Origin: Roseomonas nitratireducens
GTDB taxonomy: Bacteria > Pseudomonadota > Alphaproteobacteria > Acetobacterales > Acetobacteraceae
DNA length: 64,000 nt
Reading direction: 5' to 3'
Assembly (NCBI RefSeq): GCF_017813355.1
Contig: NZ_JAGIYZ010000002.1
Location: 186,001-250,000, forward strand
Part shown: positions 52,637 through 61,637 of the stretch, in pieces
How positions within the stretch are numbered: position 1 is the stretch's first letter
How the letters are laid out: every line of letters begins with the position of its first letter
Notes under the pieces: model-generated
Told to the model about the DNA's origin: nothing
Database searches by the model: none
The model's input: the letters and a program-made list of their open reading frames with translations, nothing else
Translations under genes and position numbers: made by a program

Positions 52637-54160
52637 TTACTGGAACCGCATGCCCTGGAGGCGGATCATGCCGTCCGCGATCGGGCGGTAGCCGACCAGC
52701 CGCGTCTGGTGCGCCATGATGTTCTTGCGGTGCCACAGGTAAATGCGGTTCACGTCCTGGCCGAGCGAGATGCGGATCGCCTGGGCATAGAGGTCGCGGC
52801 GCTTGGCGACGTCCAGTTCGGTGCGCGCCGCATCCAGCAGGCGGTCCACCTCGGGGTTGGAATAGCGCCCGTCATTCTGCCCGCCGCCGGTGCGGCTGAA
52901 GGTGTAGATGTTCCCGTCCGGGTCGGTCCGCCCCGACCAGCCCACCAGGTAGGTCTGGAAGTCGCCGCGTGTCGCCGCCTGGAGCGAGGAGGCGAATTCC
53001 ATCGCGCGCAGCGTCACGGTGAAGCCGGCCTCGGCGACCATGGACTGGATCACCTCCCCCACCTGCCGCAGGTCGGGGTTGTTCGGCACCGTCATCTCGA
53101 TCGCGACCGGCGTCGTGACGCCGGCTTCGCGCAGCAGCGCGCGGGCGCGTTCGACATTGCGCGTCGTCGGCGGGAAATCGCGCACGTGGAAGGGATTGGC
53201 CGGCGGGAAGGGCTGGCGCGTCGGCGTGTACATGCCTTCGTAGACGACCTGGTTGATGGCCGCGCGGTCGATCGCCAGCTCGAAGGCCTGGCGGACGCGC
53301 GCGTCGCGGCCGAGCGGCGTGTTCGCCCGCTCCCCGTTCCCGACATTGATGGTGATGCCGAAATAGCCGAGTTCATCCACGGCGACGGAGCGCAGGTTGC
53401 GCTGGCGCTGGATGGCGCGGATGTCGTCGGGTTCCATCCGCTCGGCGAACTCGACGGCGCCGGACTGGATGTTGGCCAGCCGCACGGTGTTGTCCGGGAT
53501 CGGCAGGTAGGTCACGCGGTCGAAATGGATGTTCGCCGCATCCCAGTACTCGCGGAAGCGCTCGACCACGATGCGTTCCTGCGCGACGCGCTCGACGAAG
53601 CGGAAGGGGCCGGCGCAGACCGGGCGGGTGCCAAAATTGCGGCCCGCCGCCTCGGCCGCCTTGGGGCTGACGATCATGCCCGCGCGGTCGGTCAGCGCCG
53701 CGAGGAAGGAGGCGGAAGGCGCCTTGAGCGTGATGCGCACCGTGCGCGGGTCCACCACCTCGACCGCCTCCATGTCCGCGATCTCGGAGCGGCGGAACGA
53801 CCCCTGCATCGTCATGTGGCGGTTGAGCGAGTAGCGCACCGCCTCGGCGTCCATCGCCTCCCCGTCGTGGAAGCGCACGCCCTCGCGCAGCGTGATGAGC
53901 AGCGTCGTGGGGTTCTCCCAGCGATGCGCGGTGGCGAGCTGGGGCACGATCTCGAGCCGTTCGTTGATGTCGAACAGCTTGTCGCACAGCGCCGCGTAGA
54001 CGATGCGGCCGACATAGGTGCGGCTCAGCGTGGGGTCGAGGATGTCCGGGTCCTCGCGCAAGGCGATGCGCAGGTGCTGCGCCTGCGCCGGCGCGATCGT
54101 CGCGACGGCGGGCAGGATGGCGGCGGCCGCGGCCAGCAGGGCCTTGACGGTGCTCTTCAT
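52637..54160 (-). CDS. ABC extracellular solute-binding protein, family 5
   Basis: 507 aa with a signal peptide (MKSTVKALLAAAAAILPAVA, cleaved near APAQAQ). SBP_bac_5 features: LRIALREDPDILDPTLSRTY, NPTTLLITLREGVRFHDGEA, DAEAVRYSLNRHMTM and FPFVERVA-type 'FRFVERVAQERIV'. It is the periplasmic peptide/nickel/opine-type receptor of this importer. Its ATG overlaps the stop of the upstream ATPase gene (ATGA at 54157-54160), giving a tight operon. Confidence 0.92.
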   Translation of the reverse strand: MKSTVKALLAAAAAILPAVATIAPAQAQHLRIALREDPDILDPTLSRTYVGRIVYAALCDKLFDINERLEIVPQLATAHRWENPTTLLITLREGVRFHDGEAMDAEAVRYSLNRHMTMQGSFRRSEIADMEAVEVVDPRTVRITLKAPSASFLAALTDRAGMIVSPKAAEAAGRNFGTRPVCAGPFRFVERVAQERIVVERFREYWDAANIHFDRVTYLPIPDNTVRLANIQSGAVEFAERMEPDDIRAIQRQRNLRSVAVDELGYFGITINVGNGERANTPLGRDARVRQAFELAIDRAAINQVVYEGMYTPTRQPFPPANPFHVRDFPPTTRNVERARALLREAGVTTPVAIEMTVPNNPDLRQVGEVIQSMVAEAGFTVTLRAMEFASSLQAATRGDFQTYLVGWSGRTDPDGNIYTFSRTGGGQNDGRYSNPEVDRLLDAARTELDVAKRRDLYAQAIRISLGQDVNRIYLWHRKNIMAHQTRLVGYRPIADGMIRLQGMRFQ

Positions 54161-55209
54161 GGTTGCGCTCCCGGTTGCGGGCCAGGGGCCCGGAAGAAGG
54201 ATTGCAGGCGCCGCAGCCTTTCGCCACCGGCGGCCCGTTCCGGGCGCGGCGGGGCGGGCGGCAGGCGCCCGTCGAGGTGGCAGGCGACGCGATGCGGCCC
54301 GGCCGACAGTTCCGGCACCGTCACGCGGCAGCGATCCTCGGCGAAGGGGCAGCGCGTGTGAAAGCGGCAGCCCGGCGGCGGGGAGATGGGGGATGGCACG
54401 TCGCCCTCGATCGGCGGCGCCTTCGCGCCATGCCCGGGCACGGCTGCCAGCAGCGCCCGCGTATAGGGGTGCAGCGGCGCGGTCAGCACCTGTTCCGCCG
54501 GCCCTTCCTCGACGATGCGGCCGAGATACATCACCGCGACGCGGTCCGCGACGTGCCGCACCACGCCGAGGTCATGGCTGATCAGCACGAAGGTCAGCCG
54601 GAACTCGCGGATCAGGTCGGAGAGCAGGTTGATCACCTGCGCCTGCACGCTGACATCGAGCGCGCTGACCGGCTCGTCGCCGACGATCAGGCGCGGGCGG
54701 CTCGCCAGCGCGCGGGCGATGGCGATGCGCTGCCGCTGCCCGCCCGAGAATTCATGCGGCCAGCGCCGCGCGAGTTCCGGCCTCAGCCCGACGCGCGCCA
54801 GCAGGTCCGCCACGCGCGCCCGTTCCTGGTCGCGCGGCACGATGCGATGGAGGCGGAGCGGCTCGGCGATCGCCTGCTCGACCGTCATGCGCGGATCGAG
54901 GCTCGCGAAGGGGTCCTGGAAGATCAGCTGCATGTCGCGCCGGCGCGCGCGCAGCGCGGCCGCCGAGAGGCGCGTCAGATCCTCCCCCGCGAAGCGCACC
55001 GACCCCGCATCGGGCGTGATGAGGTTCAGCATCAGCCGCCCGAGCGTCGACTTGCCGCAGCCGCTCTCGCCCACGATGGCCAGCACCTCGCCTTCCTGGA
55101 CGGAGAGCGAGACGCCATCGACCGCGTGCACCGCGCCTGCGCGACGGCCAAGCGCGTCGCGCACCGGGAAGCGCTTCACCAGCCCGTCGAGTTCGAGGAG
55201 CGTGCCCAT
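54157..55209 (-). CDS. ABC transporter ATPase (DppF-like)
   Basis: 350 aa from ATG 55209. Walker A VGESGCGKSTLGRL, Q-loop IFQDPFASLDPR, signature EFSGGQRQRIAIARAL, Walker B LIVGDEPVSALD, and a C-terminal oligopeptide-transporter region with CRFHTRCPFAEDRC (two or three Cys, the 4Fe-4S-type site of the OppF/DppF tail). Second ATPase of the importer. A 59-bp repeat lies in the gap to the DppD-like gene. Confidence 0.93.
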   Translation of the reverse strand: MGTLLELDGLVKRFPVRDALGRRAGAVHAVDGVSLSVQEGEVLAIVGESGCGKSTLGRLMLNLITPDAGSVRFAGEDLTRLSAAALRARRRDMQLIFQDPFASLDPRMTVEQAIAEPLRLHRIVPRDQERARVADLLARVGLRPELARRWPHEFSGGQRQRIAIARALASRPRLIVGDEPVSALDVSVQAQVINLLSDLIREFRLTFVLISHDLGVVRHVADRVAVMYLGRIVEEGPAEQVLTAPLHPYTRALLAAVPGHGAKAPPIEGDVPSPISPPPGCRFHTRCPFAEDRCRVTVPELSAGPHRVACHLDGRLPPAPPRPERAAGGERLRRLQSFFRAPGPQPGAQP

Positions 55210-55244
55210 GGTCACGTCAGGTGGACCGGACCGCGCCGGCCAGT

Positions 55245-55303
55245 CCCCAACAGACAAAGAAGGGAGGGGGCCCGGGGGAGGTTCCCCTCCCCCGCTCTTT
55301 CCT
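55245..55303 (+). repeat. 59-bp dispersed repeat, copy 2
   Basis: Matches 56 of 59 positions of copy 1 (25121-25179). It lies between the DppD-like and DppF-like ATPase genes in the opposite orientation to their transcription, whereas copy 1 is in the sense orientation of coxE. GGGGGAGG-TTCC-CCTCCCCC can fold into a hairpin. Confidence 0.85.
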
Positions 55304-55309
55304 CGTCCA

Positions 55310-56341
<1,032 letters not shown>

Positions 56342-56419
56342 GCCGCGACTAAGCGCGCCATGGGCTGCGGCGCAAGGGGGACGGGGCGGCTGTCCTGGCC
56401 CCCGCGCGCGCCGGTCTGC

Positions 56420-58429
56420 CTAAGCGGCTCGCAGCCCTGCCGCCTTTCCGTCCAGCGCGGCGAGCAGGCTTCGTCCCGAAGCCGCATCCTCGAAACGCAG
56501 GCGCACCAGATCGCCTTCCGTCGCGACGACGATCGCGGGCAGCGCCCGATGCCCCTGGACGGCGAGGCCGACCGGGGTGCCTACGGCCTGCGGCGGGCCG
56601 CCGGCGACCGCGGCGCCCCCTTCCGAGACATTGACGAGCCGCACCGCGTGGCGAGCGCCGTTGGCCTCGATGATGGCCGTGGCATCGGCGGCGACGCGCG
56701 GATGCTGGCGGCGGTCCACCTCCGCGGTCGATTCCCGCACGAGGCGGATCAGGGTCCCGCGCAGGTCGCCCATGGCCGCGTCCGCGTCGCGCGCCGCCTG
56801 CCTCAGGGCGGCCGCGCGAGTCTCGACGTCGCGCGTCATGCCGCTCAGGGCGCTGCTGCGGCCGCTCATGTCGCGCGCCGCATCGGCCGCGCCGGCCGCG
56901 GCGCGGGAGATCTCGCTCGTCGCGCTGCTCTGCTGGGCCATGACCTGGGCGATGGCCATCGCCGCCCCGTCGACATGCTGCACGGTGGTCGCGATCCCGC
57001 CCACCGCGCGCACGGCCTGCTCGGTCGCGCCGACCACCGCCTCGATCTGCCGGGCGATCTCGGCCGTGCTGCTCGCGGTCTGGTTGGCGAGGGACTTCAC
57101 TTCCCCCGCGACCACGGCGAAACCCTTGCCGGCCTCCCCCGCGCGCGCGGCCTCGATCGTCGCGTTCAGCGCGAGGAGATTGGTGCGGGAGGCGATGTCG
57201 GAGATCAGCCGCGCGACCTCCCCGATCCGTTCTACCGATTGCTGCAGCCCGGCAATGGCGCGGTTGCCGTCCTCCGCGCCCGCGACGGCGCGGCGCGTGG
57301 CGGCGGCGGCTTCCTCGACCCGGCCGGTGATCTCGCGGATGGAGGCCGACATCTGCTCGGCGGCCGCGGCGCTGCCCGCGGAATGGTCGAGCGTCGCCCG
57401 TGCGCCGCCGACGAGGGCGTCGCTGCCGGCCGCGGCGGTCGCGGCGCCGTCGGCCATCGCATCCGCCTCCGCGGCCATGTCCGCGATCCGCGCGGCGATC
57501 TGGTCGAGGCTCCGGCGCGTCTCGGCCTCCAGCCGGTCGGCCATGGCGCGCAGCGCCGCGACGCGTTCGGCCACCGCGGCATCCCGCGCTTCCTCCTGCG
57601 CGATACGCAGCGCCTTGTTCTCCTCGGCGTTGCGGCGGAACACGTCGAGCGCGCGGGCCATGCCGCCGATCTCGTCGCGGCGGGACGCGTCGGGCAGCGC
57701 GATGTCGGTCGCGCCAGCGGCTAGGCCCTGCATCGCCCGCGTCAGCCGGCCGATCGGCTGGCCGATGCCCGCGCGCACGAGCCAGAGGGCGATCAGCCCG
57801 GCCAGCACGGCGCCGCCGACCATGGCGGCCAGCAACAGGGTCGCGAGACGTTCGCCGGTGGCGATGATGTCCTGCGCGGCGGCCTCAGCCTCGGCGCTGA
57901 AGCCGGACGCGGCGGCGGAAAGCGCCTGGTTCACCCGCGTGCGGTTCGCGCGGTTGTCGGCGTTGTTGCCCATCGCGTCGGCGGCGGGCGCGCCCTGCTC
58001 GACGCCGATGCGCGCGAGTTCGCTGCGGAAGCGAATGAAGTCCGCCAGCGCCGCCAGCAGCGGCGGCACGGTCTCGACGCCCTGGGCGATGGTTGCAAGG
58101 CGGTCCGCGTCGCGCCGGATATCGGCCAGGTGGCGGCGGAGCCCCGCGGCGAAGCGTTCGGATTCCGCGCGGTTCTTCGCCATGTAGAGCCCGCGGCTCT
58201 CCATCACCACGGCATAGACGCCGGCATCGATCCGCTGGGCGAGATAGGCGCGTTCCTGCAGTCGCCCCACATGCGCGACGTCGTTTCCGTAGTCGCGCAG
58301 GGCGGAATGCGCGAGCACGCCGCCGCCCACGGCGAGCAGGGCGAGAAAGCCAACGAGCGCGTAGACGCGCGCCGCGATCGATCCGAGCCAGCGTCCCATC
58401 ACGGGGTTCCCGACGACATTTGCCGACAT
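56420..58429 (-). CDS. Methyl-accepting chemotaxis protein with C-terminal PilZ domain
   Basis: 669 aa (ATG 58399 is an alternative start). Two membrane segments flank a periplasmic/extracytoplasmic helical sensor: [20 protein letters not shown] near 25-42, and [20 protein letters not shown] near 195-220. HAMP follows ([20 protein letters not shown]), then the MCP signalling region with the conserved tip-like [21 protein letters not shown]. Residues about 570-665 are a PilZ domain: RRQHPR (RxxxR) and VNVSEGGAA (NxSxxG), plus [11 protein letters not shown]. The fusion suggests c-di-GMP input to chemotaxis. Downstream of hppD on the same strand. Confidence 0.9.
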   Translation of the reverse strand: MSANVVGNPVMGRWLGSIAARVYALVGFLALLAVGGGVLAHSALRDYGNDVAHVGRLQERAYLAQRIDAGVYAVVMESRGLYMAKNRAESERFAAGLRRHLADIRRDADRLATIAQGVETVPPLLAALADFIRFRSELARIGVEQGAPAADAMGNNADNRANRTRVNQALSAAASGFSAEAEAAAQDIIATGERLATLLLAAMVGGAVLAGLIALWLVRAGIGQPIGRLTRAMQGLAAGATDIALPDASRRDEIGGMARALDVFRRNAEENKALRIAQEEARDAAVAERVAALRAMADRLEAETRRSLDQIAARIADMAAEADAMADGAATAAAGSDALVGGARATLDHSAGSAAAAEQMSASIREITGRVEEAAAATRRAVAGAEDGNRAIAGLQQSVERIGEVARLISDIASRTNLLALNATIEAARAGEAGKGFAVVAGEVKSLANQTASSTAEIARQIEAVVGATEQAVRAVGGIATTVQHVDGAAMAIAQVMAQQSSATSEISRAAAGAADAARDMSGRSSALSGMTRDVETRAAALRQAARDADAAMGDLRGTLIRLVRESTAEVDRRQHPRVAADATAIIEANGARHAVRLVNVSEGGAAVAGGPPQAVGTPVGLAVQGHRALPAIVVATEGDLVRLRFEDAASGRSLLAALDGKAAGLRAA

Positions 58430-58471
58430 TGTCGGGAAATCCGGTTAAGCGGCGGTTTCGCCGCGACGAGA

Positions 58472-59572
58472 TCAGGCTGCGGGCGGCGCCAGCACCCCGC
58501 GCCGCACCTGGTCGAGCTCGATGCTCTCGAACAGGGCGCGGAAATTGCCCTCCCCGAAGCCCTGGTCGCCCTTGCGCTGGATGAGTTCGAAGAAGATCGG
58601 GCCGATGACGGTACCGGTGAAGATCTGCAGCAGCCGCCCGCCGGAAGGCGAGCCATCCATCAGGATGCGGTTGGCGGCCAGCCGCGCCATGTCCTCCCCC
58701 GTGCCGGGCAGGCGCTGGGGCAGCAGTTCGTAGTAGGTGTCCGGCGTGTCGAGGAACCGCACGCCCTGGCCGCGCAGCGCCTCGACGCTGCCATGGATGT
58801 CGGCGGTGCCCATGGCGATGTGCTGGATGCCCTCGCCGTTGTAGGCGCGGAGGTATTCCTCGATCTGGCTGCGGTCGTCGGCGCTCTCGTTGATCGGGAT
58901 GCGGATCTGGCCGCAGGGGCTGGTCATGGCCTTGGACTTCAGGCCCGTCAGCTTGCCCTCGATGTCAAAGTAGCGGATCTCGCGGAAGTTGAAGAGCCGT
59001 TCGTAGAAGCCCGCCCAGGCGTCCATCCGGCCGCGATGGACGTTGTGCGTCAGGTGGTCGATCACGGTCAGGCCCGCGCCGCGCGGGTTCGGATCGGCGC
59101 CCGGGATCGGGCGGAAGTCGACGTCCCAGATGTTCCCGCGCGGGCCGTAGCGGTCGACCAGGTAGATCAGGCTGCCGCCGATCCCCTCGATGGCCGGGAT
59201 GTTCAGTTCCATCGGGCCCACGCGGCCATGGAAGGGCCGGGCACCGAGGCTGACCGCCCGGTCGAAGGCCGCCGCGGCGTCCGCGACGCGGAAGGCGATG
59301 GCGCAGCAGGACGGGCCGTGCACCCGGGCGAAGCCCTGCGCGAAGGAGGTCGGCTCGCCGTTCAGGACGAAGTTCACCTCCCCCTGCCGCCACAGCGTGG
59401 CGTCCTTGGAGCGGTGCCGCGCGACGGGGGCGAAGCCCATGGCGGCGAAGGTGGCTTCGAGGGCGGCGGTGTCGGGCCCGGTGAACTCGACGAATTCGAA
59501 GCCGTCGGTGCCCATCGGGTTGGCCTCGCAGACGGTGCCGGCGACGGGGGTGCGGTCGGGCGGGATGTCCAT
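58472..59572 (-). CDS. hppD: 4-Hydroxyphenylpyruvate dioxygenase
   Basis: 366 aa, usual length. Fe(II) ligands of the HPPD family are visible: His173 (VIDHLTHNVHRG), His251 (GIQHIAMGT) and Glu329 (PIFFELIQRKGDQ). NESADDRSQIEEYLRAYNGE and TYYELLPQRLP are further family blocks. Converts 4-hydroxyphenylpyruvate to homogentisate in tyrosine degradation. Divergent Lrp/AsnC-type gene 115 bases away is the likely regulator. Confidence 0.96.
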   Translation of the reverse strand: MDIPPDRTPVAGTVCEANPMGTDGFEFVEFTGPDTAALEATFAAMGFAPVARHRSKDATLWRQGEVNFVLNGEPTSFAQGFARVHGPSCCAIAFRVADAAAAFDRAVSLGARPFHGRVGPMELNIPAIEGIGGSLIYLVDRYGPRGNIWDVDFRPIPGADPNPRGAGLTVIDHLTHNVHRGRMDAWAGFYERLFNFREIRYFDIEGKLTGLKSKAMTSPCGQIRIPINESADDRSQIEEYLRAYNGEGIQHIAMGTADIHGSVEALRGQGVRFLDTPDTYYELLPQRLPGTGEDMARLAANRILMDGSPSGGRLLQIFTGTVIGPIFFELIQRKGDQGFGEGNFRALFESIELDQVRRGVLAPPAA

Positions 59573-59620
59573 GGAAGCCTCCTGATGCGTTCCCGCGCAG
59601 GATCGCGGCGCGGCGAGGAG

Positions 59621-59672
59621 GGATTTCCGCGAAGTAGCGCGCCGGACGAGCTATCTTTGGTGGATTCCCGCG
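59621..59672. promoter_or_regulatory. Direct repeats in the hppD-lrp intergenic region
   Basis: GGATTTCCGCG (59621-59631) and GGATTCCCGCG (59662-59672) match at 10 of 11 positions and are 41 bases apart, about four helical turns. A third related TTCCCGCGC lies at 59590-59598. The regulator of this region is probably the divergent Lrp/AsnC protein, whose family often binds phased degenerate sites. Assignment is tentative. Confidence 0.3.
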
Positions 59673-59687
59673 CCCAGGAGCCCAAGC

Positions 59688-60161
59688 ATGGCTGATTCCA
59701 TCATCGAGCTGGACGCGATCGACAGGAAGCTGCTGCGGGAGGTCCAGCGGGACGGGCGGGCGAGCCTCGTCGCGCTGGCCGAGCGCGTGGGCTTGTCCCC
59801 CACCCCCTGCCAGCGGCGCCTGAAGCGGTTGGAGGAGGCCGGCATCATCGCCGGCTATGGCGCCCGGGTGGATGCGGCGCGGCTCGGCCTCGGCCTGACC
59901 GCCTTCGTGCAGGTCAGCCTGTCCTCCCGCGCCGAGGAGACGGTCGAGGCCTTCCACGCCGCGCTCGGGCGCATGCCGGAGGTGCTGGCCGCCTGGGCGA
60001 TGAGCGGGGAGACCGACTACCTGATCCAGGTCCTGGCGCGGGACCTGGAGGATTACGGGGAATTCGCCACGCGGCGGCTGCTCCGGCTGCCCGGCGTGAA
60101 GGACACCCGCAGCGCCTTCGTGCTGCGCACCGTCAAGCCCCCGGCGGGGGTGCCGGTCTGA
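59688..60161 (+). CDS. Lrp/AsnC family transcriptional regulator
   Basis: 157 aa. N-terminal helix-turn-helix (LDAIDRKLLREVQRDGRASL then VALAERVGLSPTPCQRRLKR) and C-terminal RAM domain (AAWAMSGETDYLIQVLARDL, AEETVEAFHAALGRMPEVLA). Divergent from hppD with a 115-bp gap, the usual arrangement for a regulator of tyrosine/aromatic amino-acid catabolism. Effector likely an amino acid. Downstream 119 bp to the hydroxylase genes is non-coding. Confidence 0.93.
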   Translation: MADSIIELDAIDRKLLREVQRDGRASLVALAERVGLSPTPCQRRLKRLEEAGIIAGYGARVDAARLGLGLTAFVQVSLSSRAEETVEAFHAALGRMPEVLAAWAMSGETDYLIQVLARDLEDYGEFATRRLLRLPGVKDTRSAFVLRTVKPPAGVPV

Positions 60162-60280
60162 CCCCGGGGGGACTATCGTCGCGCGCCGGGCCGCCGTAGC
60201 GTTCGGCCGTCGAGAATCAGGATGCCCCCGCTGCGGGGGCGGGCCGCGGACGAACGCAGGCCATGGGGTGGGGAGCAGGC

Positions 60281-61150
60281 ATGACAGACATCAGATACGT
60301 GGCGCCGAGCACGCTGGAGGAAGCGGTCGGCGCCTTCGCCGCGGCATCCGGCGCGGCGCGCATCCTGGCGGGCGGAACCGACCTGCTGGTGCAGATGCGC
60401 AACGGCGTGGTGAAGCCCGGGACCATCATCGACATCAAGAAGATCGCCGAGATGACGGCGATCGAGGAACTGCCCGACGGGCGCATCCGCATCGGCGCCG
60501 CCGTGCCGGGCGCCGTGCTGTCCGAGCATCCCCGCTTCGGCCGCGCCTGGCCGGGCGTGCTGGAGGCGATCAACCTGATCGGCTCGAAGCAGGTGCAGGG
60601 CCGCGCCTCCCCCGGCGGGAACCTGTGCAACGGCTCGCCGGCCGGCGACAGCGTGCCGGCGATGATCGCCGCGGGCGCGGTGGTGACGGTGCAGGGCCCG
60701 GGCGGGCGGCGGGAGATGCCGGTGGAAGCCGTGCCCGCCGGGCCCGGCCGCACCAACCTGGCGCCTGGCGAGATCGTGGTCTCCTTCACCCTGCCGGCGC
60801 GGCCGAAGGGGTCGGGCGATGCCTATCTGCGCATGATCCCGCGCACCGAGATGGACATCGCGGTGGTCGGCTGCGGCGTTAACCTGACCATGGCGGGCGG
60901 CGTCGTGACGGCGGCGCGCGTCGGGCTCGGCGCGGTCGCGCCGACCGTGCTGCTGGTCGAGGACGCGGCGAAGGCACTCATCGGCTCGCGGCTGGATGAC
61001 GCGGCGCTGGAAGCGGCGGCGGCCGCCTGCCGCGCCGCCTGCAAGCCGATCAACGACAAGCGCGGCACGATCGCCTACCGGATCAAGGTGGCGGGCGTGC
61101 TGCTGAAGCGCACGGCGGCGATCGCCGCGGCGCGCGCGGGGGGGAACTGA
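60281..61150 (+). CDS. Mo-hydroxylase FAD-binding subunit (CoxM-like)
   Basis: 289 aa from ATG 60281 (GGGAGCAGGC upstream). FAD-binding PCMH-type: ILAGGTDLLVQMRNGVVKPG, TIIDIKKIAEM, and RASPGGNLCNGSPAGDSVPA (FAD and flavin ring loop), then the CODH C-domain (VGCGVNLTMAGGVVTAARVG). It passes electrons from the 2Fe-2S subunit to FAD. First gene of the three-subunit operon (M-S-L). Confidence 0.93.
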   Translation: MTDIRYVAPSTLEEAVGAFAAASGAARILAGGTDLLVQMRNGVVKPGTIIDIKKIAEMTAIEELPDGRIRIGAAVPGAVLSEHPRFGRAWPGVLEAINLIGSKQVQGRASPGGNLCNGSPAGDSVPAMIAAGAVVTVQGPGGRREMPVEAVPAGPGRTNLAPGEIVVSFTLPARPKGSGDAYLRMIPRTEMDIAVVGCGVNLTMAGGVVTAARVGLGAVAPTVLLVEDAAKALIGSRLDDAALEAAAAACRAACKPINDKRGTIAYRIKVAGVLLKRTAAIAAARAGGN

Positions 61151-61154
61151 GGGC

Positions 61155-61637
61155 ATGTCGAAGCTTCACGTCACCACGACGATCAACGGGGAACCGGTCG
61201 AGTTCCTCTGCGACCCGTCCGCCTCCATGCTCGATGCGCTGCGCGGGCCGCTCGGCCTGACCGGCACGAAGGAAGGCTGCGGCACCGGGGATTGCGGGGC
61301 CTGCTCGATCACCGTCGACGGGCGCCTCGTCTGCGCCTGCCTGATGCTCGCCGTCGAAGCCGAAGGCCATGAGATCGGCACGATCGAGGGCATGGCGCAG
61401 GGCGACGAGCTGCACCCGCTGCAGCGGAAGTTCCTCGAGATGGCCGCGCTCCAGTGCGGCATCTGCACGCCGGGAGTGCTGATGGCCTCCCGCGCGCTGC
61501 TCGAGAAGAACCCCGACCCGACGGAGGAGGAGGTGCGCTTCGGCCTGGCCGGGAACCTCTGCCGCTGCACGGGCTACGACAAGATCGTCCGCGCCGTCCT
61601 GGAGACGGCCGCTGAAATGAGGGAGGCCGCGCGATGA
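61155..61637 (+). CDS. Mo-hydroxylase 2Fe-2S subunit (CoxS-like)
   Basis: 160 aa. Plant-ferredoxin-type 2Fe-2S: KEGCGTGDCGACSITVDGRL and VCAC; the second cluster has QCGICTPGVLMASRALLEKN and NLCRCTGYDKIVRAV. Both clusters of the xanthine dehydrogenase family are complete. Moves electrons from the Mo subunit to the FAD subunit. ATGA overlap with the large subunit. Confidence 0.95.
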   Translation: MSKLHVTTTINGEPVEFLCDPSASMLDALRGPLGLTGTKEGCGTGDCGACSITVDGRLVCACLMLAVEAEGHEIGTIEGMAQGDELHPLQRKFLEMAALQCGICTPGVLMASRALLEKNPDPTEEEVRFGLAGNLCRCTGYDKIVRAVLETAAEMREAAR

